A stretch of 64,000 bases of DNA from Loripinus fragilis (lineage: Eukaryota; Mollusca; Bivalvia; Lucinida; Lucinidae). Location of the stretch: assembly GCA_964019695.1 (NCBI GenBank), contig OZ026522.1, forward strand, positions 65,123,811 through 65,187,810, read 5' to 3'. The notes under the pieces are model-generated. The model did no database searches and had not been told where the DNA came from. It saw only the letters and a program-made list of their open reading frames with translations. This document shows, piece after piece, positions 56,687 through 64,000 of the stretch (its first letter is position 1; every line of letters starts with the position of its first letter). Position numbers and translations under genes: made by a program.

Positions 56687-56933
56687 TGTCTTATTAGGAC
56701 TCAACATTCAATCTGTCATCAAAATAGTCGGTTGTACGGTGTGATCTAATTTGTGTAATAGCCTCCTCCATGTGTGGAGCCTTGTCAAAGGCATTCTTCT
56801 TCTTCTTCCTCCAGAACTTGGATAGGATTCCTTGTTGGAATGTACATTGTCCAGCGAGAGGGAATGGTACAACGTGCAACCAACTATTTTGACGACAGAT
56901 TACTGTTTCAACGATAGAAGCGGCTAGAATTTG
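56687..56933 (-). pseudogene. LINE B RT scrap between direct repeats
   Basis: The minus strand reads AFDKAPHMEEAITQIRSHRT, a scrambled piece of the LINE B palm region. It lies between two 41-bp direct repeats. Confidence 0.6.
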
Positions 56934-57424
56934 CAGGGAAAGGGTAGGTGAAGATTGTTTGTTTGCTAAAATCAACAGGCGAATCTGTGGGCCACTGCTG
57001 ATGATGGAGAAGATACTTTATAATTGGAGATACTGCAACAGCAATCTGACTCTATTTCACACACAAATAAGCTTTTTGTAGGCTCGTCAAAACTTGCGTT
57101 TCAAGAAAATTGCATAAAAATAGCTTTCTGCTCCAGCCGAACGTCTACGAAACAAAATGTATTATAATTATTCATCAGCATTTCTGTAAAGTTTGGCCGC
57201 AAAGGTCCGTTTTATAAACTTACTGCAGGCCCATGAAGAGACGACGTGTCTGAAAAATTGATGTATTAGCCGAAAGATTACTTTTTTAACGGATGTAGTC
57301 GACGACAGATGAGAGATTTCGAAGGATAACATCGACGACAGATCTTCATTTCTGTTTCATCTTGGAAAAACGTATTAAGACTTGTTTTTGTTGGCAAATT
57401 TAACGTGAAAATCATCTGTCAGTG

Positions 57425-57673
57425 AAAATGCCCTTGTTACATTTAAATATTATTGAAATGTATGATTTATGTTTGGTTTCACATAAAAGTTCCTCTAATA
57501 AACCATATTCTAGTTATAGTATACCTCCATTTGATTCAGTCTGTATATTTTCATATTCTTGGTTTATGTCAACACAACCTACCGCCCACATCTGGAACAG
57601 TCTCCCAAATGAATTGAGGACAACTACTGATTTACAGAGTGTGTTTAATTTTTCCTTCTTAGATCTGTCATAA
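57425..57673 (+). pseudogene. Non-LTR retrotransposon C-terminal fragment
   Basis: AHIWNSLPNELRTTTDLQSV is the WNSLP.E.R....L.SF motif that closes many Jockey/CR1 reverse-transcriptase ORFs. Nothing upstream in the same frame is recognisable. Confidence 0.6.
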
Positions 57674-57846
57674 TGGTAGATCACAACTTTGTTGTCCGCT
57701 GAGATTACAATATCACCATCTGATGTTATTACATTGACATGTGCCTTGGTTCGGTATGCAATGGAACCAGGCACTTCATTCAGCTTTAAATCACCATATT
57801 TCAGGCAGTCAGTCTGATGAAATGAAATCAAATGGCCAATAATAGC
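57655..57846 (-). CDS. Exon-like segment, unidentified protein
   Basis: After an acceptor-like CTTTTCAG the minus strand is open with balanced composition: AIIGHLISFHQTDCLKYGDL, then LNEVPGSIAYRTKAHVNVIT and DGDIVISADNKVVIYH. It does not look like chance ORF composition or like the LINEs here. A donor is not obvious (a possible GTAAAT lies about 25 bases past the listed end). It could be a host exon or an exon captured by a retroelement. Confidence 0.3.
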
Positions 57847-58399
57847 CTGAAAAGTGTCTCTTTCATATTTGCTGTAGTAACATAAGTAAAAAGTGTCTCT
57901 TTCACATTTGCTGTAGTAGCATAAGTACATTCTGTTTCATGGTTCATGGTTAGAAACTGGAATGGGCCCTCGTGAATGGATAGCATTTAGTCATCTGAGT
58001 GTTGAAGATGACCTGGAACAGAAAAAGAGAGATTTGAGATCCAACCCACCTTTTCGAGTTCTGTCCATTTTTTCCTCTAGATAGATCACAAAGAAGGATT
58101 TTTAATTGTATGCTCATAATATGTAATTTTAACACTAGAAAGAAATTGTCAGTTTTATAAAATTTCGTCTTTATAAGATTTTATCTTACATAAAGATTTT
58201 ATCTTACATATGATCTTAACTTATAAATATCTGTGCTATATAAATGTAAATTTCTGTGATACTAACCCAAATTTCCTATGATTTGTTATATGCTTAAACT
58301 TGTACAGTCTTCCACTTTGTTTGTGTGTAAAATAACCTTGATGGCTAATGTTTGACAAGGTAAAATTGAATGTCGACTTTAAATAAAGTTTTTGTATCT

Positions 58400-58640
58400 T
58401 GCATCTTGTAATGTGTCGTCAAAACACTCAGTTGTACATTGTGAATGGGACAGTCATCCTCCGGAAAGGTTAAAATTTGAATATACAGTTTAAAACTATT
58501 TACACATCTCGCTCCAGGCCAGTAGGCTGGAGTAGGCGAGAAGCTTGCAGGAATCAGTGCAGCCTTAAACTCCTCCTGTGTGTGGCAGTCTGTAACCCTT
58601 GTTGGTAGTTGCCTGTTCCAGTCATTGATTGGCAAAATCC
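58400..58640 (-). pseudogene. Non-LTR retrotransposon C-terminal fragment
   Basis: NDWNRQLPTRVTDCHTQEEF matches the WN.LP......T.EEFK terminal motif. Truncated on both sides. Confidence 0.55.
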
Positions 58641-60696
58641 ATTATGATCAAACCTGTCTGTTTGTGCCTGCGACTCTATCTATCTATCTTTTGCTACTGG
58701 CAGGATCGCATGGGATTATTATGCCAGGGAGTGCAAATTCGGAATTTTGAAGAAAAAAACAAACAAAAACAAACAGAAAAAAACAAAACCAAACCAAACA
58801 AAAAAAAAACAAGAAAAATCTTTCGACTGTGTTTTGACTAAATGAGGAGTGCCCTAAACTCCTTAGTAGTCTTGGAATTGACCACCTAAGGAGAAAGACC
58901 ATTCCATTGTGGAATAGTTCGGGGAAAATGAGTTCTGCAGGGAATCACTGTATGTCTGGTATCTACAATATTGGGTACTGTATGATGCCCTGGTACATTT
59001 CAAACTGTGAACAGGGGTCTGGTACTTGTCTTTTTCTATAGACACAGCACCAGAATGTATCTTATGAAAGAGAAGCAGGGTGTACCCATCCCTAAGGGCC
59101 TCAAGAGATGGCCACTCAAGCTCGTCAAGCATCTCGCTGACAATTCTTGTGTTTCACCATCTCCTGCAGGTCCAGCGGGCTGCTGTCCTCTGAACTTTCT
59201 CTACCTGGTTAATCTGAAGTTTCGAGTAAGGGCTCCAAATGGGTGCTGCATACTCTAGTTTAGGCTGAACCAAAGTTTTGTATGCAACACTTCTTTCGTA
59301 CTCTTAGGTGCAAAAGCCAAGCTCCTGCGAAGGAAACCAAGTGTCTTAGTTGCTTTGGAAGAAATTTCTGAAATGTGCTGACCCCAATCAATATTATAAG
59401 AGATAGTTATACCAAGATATTTAGCCGACTGAACGTTTTCCAAGGTTTGATTATGAAGGGAATAGTCAAATAGTATGTGTTTGTGCTGCTGATGCCGAGT
59501 CACTCTCATGAAGTGACATTTGGCCACATTGAATTTCATTTGCCAACCGGCTTCGCATTGTCCTAAGCTAGTGAGGTCTTCTTGCAGGGTCAAACAGTCC
59601 TGAATTGAATATATGTTCCTATACAGGACATAAATGTTCGCGAACAGGCAAACAGAAGACCTGATGTTATCCGGCAAGTCTTTTATAAAAATAAGGAACA
59701 TGATCGGTCCTAAAACTGACCCCTGGGGTACACCCGATAACACTGGGACTGGATCCGAGACTTGACCATCTAAAACTACTTATTGAGTGCGCCCAGAGAG
59801 CCACGAGTTGATCCACTTGTGGGTGGACCCTCTTATCCCATAATAGTCTAATTTATGTAATAGCCTCTTGTGTAGCACCTTATCAAACTGGACCAACTGG
59901 GTTTCGCAGGACCTCTGACTTTGGAAACCATGCTGACAGTCAGCAAGTATGCTATCTAAGGCTAATGCAGCAGATGCATGTGAGCGACACTGGTCTATAG
60001 TTAGCTGCATCATATTTTTTCACTTTTTTTAAAGACCGGGGAATCATTAGCTTGTCGCCACTCATCTGGTACATCGCCCCAAGCTAAAGACTCATTAAAG
60101 GTAAGTGCCAGTATTGGAGAGATCTCATTGCTACACTCTTTTAGCACTCTGGCGTTCAGAGCTTTGTGAATGTTTAGTCCGTCCAACAGCTTGGCGACCC
60201 CTTTTGGGTCAACTGTTATGTCCCCCATGGAGGAGAACAGACTAGCCCCTTTTGAGGACGGGTCAGAGTCACCTTCGCGTATGAAGGCTGATTGGAATTG
60301 CCTATTACAAACGTCAGCTTTTTCCTTTGCATCAGTCTTAAGAATTCCATTTTCTCTGAGTGATGAGATCCCAAACTCGTCTTTTTTAAGAGATTTGATA
60401 AATGACCAAAACTTTTTAATCTGTTCAGGCTTAGGAGTGTCGGGATCTGAGCTGTTGTTCTCAAATGTAAACAGATTGGAAACGCATTTCCAATAGGCAT
60501 CTCTCAATAGCTTCTGTACATTTGCTTTGAACCGCTTTTAATGAATCTTGACATCAGGGTCCTTTAATTTGCAAGCATGAAGGTAAAGCTTATTTCCTTA
60601 TTTACAAGCCGTTTCATTGTTACATCGATCCATGTCACAGAGTATTTTGTTTTGGTCATTTTCGATGGGATAAACCTTTCTACAGCCTCTACAAAA

Positions 60697-61257
60697 ATAG
60701 TTAGTGAGTATGATCAGGAAATACCACAATCACAAACCGCAGACAACCCCGTGGCATCGCGAGGAAGAGCCGCCCAACCATCATGAGACACCGGGAAGAC
60801 AAACCAAGCAAAGCAACCAGCTCTCTCTTCCCCATCAAGATGATTGCAATACTAGAACGGACACAAAGCAACATACAACAAAACATATAACAATTACAGA
60901 CTCCCACAATGGGAGTAACAATGAACAAAAAGTCAACAACAACAGAACCACCGCCTTAGAACGGACAACAGCCTAAGCCACTGGGGGGGCTTAAATGCAT
61001 TTTACTGGTACCAAATCTTCGCCCTAGATTCTGCTGTTGTTGAAGTACAAGAAATGTTCAGCTCGCATGGAGGCCATCTAACTAATGCAATGTATCATCA
61101 TGGAGAAACACTCTAATCAAATTAACACACCATGATGAAACAAAGAAAAGGGCTCATGACTCACAGATAGTCAGAGCTAAAGAAAACCTCAAGTTGAGCC
61201 ACGGTGGGTCCAGCTACAGATAAGCATCAGGCACCCACTGATTAAAGCTTTACGCCT
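60697..61257 (-). mobile_element. LINE R 3' end inserted in LINE B copy 3
   Basis: Separates the endonuclease end (NDMWVNSKQA) from the linker (RFIPSKMTK). Same sequence as 51665-52268 in reverse, shorter at its 5' side. Confidence 0.82.
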
Positions 61258-61792
61258 GTTTTGAATTGACCCACATGTCATTTACTGACATGTGACTGTG
61301 GTCTTCCGAAAGGTACGCATCCTTAAATTGGGCCATGTGGTCTTTAAGGCCGACAACGTCTGCACGTTTATAGAGATATATCTTGCGTGGCGCCTGTTTT
61401 ATTCTTTTAGCCTTAATGTCATACTCAACATATACAATGTCATGATCAGCTTTGCCAATCGGGGACATCTCCTTGACTTTTTTCACAGGGGATGGGGCGT
61501 TAGTAAAAAGCAGGTCAAGAATTTTATCATTGCGCGTTGGTATGTTTACAACTTGAGTTTAACAGTGCTCTACGATAATATCCAAAAGTTGCTGCTGAGG
61601 CTGTCTTTCTTGTACTCATTGAGGTACTTGCATGTGACTCCACTCTATATCGCCGCAATTAAATCTCCCCTAACCAGAACATGGGAATTTCTATCGACAT
61701 AATCCGAGATACGGATGAGTTAAACTCCTCAAAATAATCATTATCAATCTTGTCAGAGGGGGGCGATAAAAAGGGGAACAAAACATATCTTT

Positions 61793-62447
61793 AACAGAAC
61801 AATTCGTCGACAGATCGTGAGACAACTCGTCGACACTTTATGAGACAACTCGTCGACACCTTTATTCCAAGTCAATTGACCAGTAAATGATAATTGATAT
61901 AATTTTTAATGAGCTCACGGGTAATTTTAAGACAGTTTATCAATATATATGACCATTTTTCCTAAAAAATGAATATGAACAAAAAGACATAAAAATGATA
62001 TAAACAAAATAACTATTAAAGTATGCCTCGAACGCAAGACAAAAAAAAGAAAAAAATAACTAATTAGAATCACCGGCCTCCTAGAGATAGACAGAAACAG
62101 AGAGAGAAAACAAGAATGGGGTAAACTAAGCCTCCTCCCTAGATCCAATCTCCACCCAAGCTTGCATTAAGTGAAGCAATTTTCGTCTGTCAACAACCCA
62201 CTCCGATTGTTGTACGTATAAATGACACAGTTCATCACCAATATACAGAAGCACCAAAGCAGTCATATGCACAAATATTGCTCCTTGATCGCATTCAATA
62301 TACATTATATTAGAATCCCTAATTGCACCTCATTACCAATTATAAATATAAGTCTCAGGTCAATTAACTTTGAACAAAAATGTGGACCAGTTGTCTCACT
62401 ATCTGTCGACGAGTTGTCTCAAAAAATGTGTCGATGAATTGTTCTGT
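61793..62447. mobile_element. 655-bp TIR element with GTCGAC subterminal repeats
   Basis: Ends AACAGAACAATTCGTCGACA and the inverse of GTCGATGAATTGTTCTGTT. GAGACAACTCGTCGACA occurs twice inside the left end and in inverse near the right. It interrupts the LINE B endonuclease. No ORF. Confidence 0.82.
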
Positions 62448-62709
62448 TGACGAGTTGTCTTGATTCCATAAAAAGAACCAAGGTAAGAGTCCTACATCCA
62501 ATAATGTTCATCTTACACCAAACTATTTCGCAGTTGGTGTCCAGTTCTAGGGTTCCAGTACAAAGCAAGTCACGCTTAAAAGCAACAAAGACACCACCAT
62601 GGGCATCGTTTGCTCTGTCTTTCTGAACTGCATCAGAGGAGTCACAGCCCCTCCCAAGTTGCTGAAGATGTCTTGCACAAACTGGACCAACTTGGTTTGG
62701 CAATACCTG

Positions 62710-63042
62710 TGACTTCTAATTGTCTTTATCTAGATAACACTGCTTATCAATTCTGATGTAGGCTATCCCAGTTCTATTAATAGCATCGGGAATAAGCAAC
62801 AAAAATACTACTTAAAATATCCCCCTCCTTCTAACAACAGAAGCGGTGTTCAAAAATTGTGGGGTCCTTCAATTGTCCTACATAGTAGAGACACTTTTTA
62901 TGCGAGCGGGGCGTGTTGCGAAACTCCTCCCTGTGTTGGTGCATGGTGCGACGAGAAGTCAACGGCTGAAAATACAATATGGGGAGTTTGGCTCAATCAC
63001 TCCAATCAAGCACAGCCAAAATAAAACCGTAAACAATCAAAA
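62710..63042. other. Less repetitive flank
   Basis: Somewhat more GC near 62900-62950 (GCGAGCGGGGCGTGTTGCG). Nothing else assigned; may be 5' to the small ORF that follows. Confidence 0.35.
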
Positions 63043-63210
63043 ATGGAAGTAGAAACTGGCGAGATTTTTCATTCATCTAAGAAGAAAAGACAGTTGCGAT
63101 TATCCTCTTCAGAAGATGATGAGATAAACGAGGAATTAAATACACCCCAGAAACGTAGACATAACCTTGAGGTGATTAAAAAACATTGTCGGCCAACATT
63201 GTCGGCATAG
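63043..63210 (+). CDS. Possible small nuclear ORF or first exon
   Basis: ATG opens 55 codons: MEVETGEIFHSSKKKRQLRL, then an acidic SSSEDDEINEEL and TPQKRRHN, ending in TAG. If the donor-like GAG|GTGATT at 63172 is used, codons 1-43 form a phase-0 first exon. The alternating basic and acidic makeup suggests a nuclear protein. No homologue recognised. Confidence 0.35.
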   Translation: MEVETGEIFHSSKKKRQLRLSSSEDDEINEELNTPQKRRHNLEVIKKHCRPTLSA

Positions 63211-63461
63211 CTAACTTAATAACACAAGAATAAGCTTTCACAAAAACGATTTCTAACTGTTGAGTGGGCATTCAATTCTAAACAGTCACCGTGCTAAGAT
63301 TGACAAGAATTTTTTCCAGTATGTGTGATAAATGCTGGGAACTGGAAGATGTTGACAATTTTTGTATTTCATAGTGGCAAATCACTGGCACTTGAGTCCC
63401 AAACCGTAATTAATAAGTTGGAAGCACCATCGGCATATAGGAGGTTTTAGGAATTCCCAAA

Positions 63462-63487
63462 GTGACGTCATTTTCGCGCATGCGCAT
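63462..63487. promoter_or_regulatory. CRE and NRF1 site pair, possible promoter
   Basis: A perfect CRE palindrome TGACGTCA (63463-63470) lies five bases from an NRF1-type palindrome GCGCATGCGC (63476-63485). Tight pairs of this kind are typical of TATA-less housekeeping promoters. The target gene is not identified; either direction is possible. Confidence 0.45.
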
Positions 63488-63831
63488 ATCCGTGGCCGTC
63501 AACGGTTCGTCCAGCTCTATGGAATCTGTGTTAAATGTGGGTTTATATTTTGAGAAAATGGGCTTTTATAGCCAATGTCATATCAAAACTTGTTTGTATT
63601 CTTTGATATACATTCAAAATACATCTTACCGATAAATAATGGTTCCGAATAACAAACGTTTATCCATTTAAAAGGCAAAATATGAGGCTGCGGGAAGTCC
63701 AGAAGTGTCGAGCAGAACGCTGATATTTTCTTCCAATATAACCCATAATAACTTTAAACATGTAAAATTTTGGTTTGTTTATGCACTTTTATGATGAACA
63801 GAGTGAATCCACCTGCTTGTTTGCCAGTTCT

Positions 63832-63833
<2 letters not shown>

Positions 63834-63885
<52 letters not shown>
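63834..63885. repeat. (CT)26 microsatellite
   Basis: Uninterrupted dinucleotide run of 52 bases. Confidence 0.98.
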
Positions 63886-63886
<1 letters not shown>

Positions 63887-64000
63887 ACGCATCCGTGATA
63901 TCATCTCAAAACCAGTGATTATTGACAGTCCAAAAGTAGCTTAATTAGGCTAGTTAAAAATAGTAAACTTACGATTAATTTGTCCCAAAGAAATAACTAA

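Larger units (their letters stand above)
58715..62700 (-). mobile_element. LINE B copy 3: near full-length but broken
   Basis: Reading the minus strand from 62700: endonuclease N-part (HGGVFVAFKRDLLCTGTLEL), then after an insertion its middle (PPSDKIDNDYFEEFNSSVSR near 61760) and C-part (VKEMSPIGKADHDIVYVEYD near 61480), then after another insertion the RT linker (60507-60010), early RT (60013-59780), core RT (59743-59255) and C-terminus (59132-58863). The catalytic FADD is replaced by FANI, about 30 residues of the palm are deleted near 59890, and frames shift. The 3' end is GAATTTGCACTCCCTGG-like at 58725-58740. Confidence 0.88.

Noticed and set aside
61292..61702. Open frame of 136 codons on the plus strand
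   Set aside because: It is antisense to the LINE B endonuclease, whose motifs are clear on the minus strand.

Overview
The window is metazoan nuclear DNA: AT-rich, intron-rich and crowded with mobile elements. A bivalve-type mollusc is my best guess. That rests on the repeat style (ACGG-rich tracts ending in GCGGGGGGTATAA, many foldback MITEs, tRNA-derived SINEs, several non-LTR retrotransposon families), not on any species-diagnostic gene.

The one gene I can reconstruct with confidence is on the minus strand: a PIAS-family SUMO E3 ligase. I assembled 14 exons between 44032 and 6412 from splice sites and reading phase, giving 1101 residues in one unbroken frame. In order they encode a low-complexity Q/P/N segment, the PINIT domain (with PIDIT in place of PINIT), the SP-RING zinc finger, a SUMO-interaction motif next to acidic residues, and then an unusual 590-residue last exon. 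That exon is Ser/Asp/Lys-rich, carries a 9-residue coding minisatellite and ends in a strongly basic tail. The start codon and SAP-domain exon(s) were not found and probably lie further upstream.

Layout. 1-6411: repeat-rich 3' flank with no supported gene. 6412-44032: the PIAS exons, with introns holding a 4.1-kb TIR transposon (9.24-13.32 kb), a 28-bp minisatellite touching a splice donor, a TIR element with a ~190-bp tandem core (17.66-18.53 kb), two tRNA-SINE families, several palindromic MITE families, an RTE-like LINE (36.7-38.05 kb), two 572/573-bp elements with 6-bp target duplications, and an 846-bp hAT-type element with a perfect 8-bp duplication. 44.2-62.7 kb: a retrotransposon graveyard. 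It has one nearly intact reverse-transcriptase ORF (44.2-45.3 kb), two long broken copies of a second LINE (46.99-52.79 kb plus strand; 58.7-62.7 kb minus strand), each split by later insertions, and 5'-truncated ends of a third LINE. 62.8-64 kb: a less repetitive stretch with a CRE-plus-NRF1 site pair, a possible small first exon and a (CT)26 tract.

Outside PIAS I see only weak host-gene candidates: a plus-strand signal-anchor exon at 56545-56657, a minus-strand exon-like segment near 57.65-57.85 kb and a plus-strand exon at 63043. The clearest unusual items are the extended PIAS tail and a set of mobile-element families whose ends, target duplications and nesting order can be read directly from the sequence.
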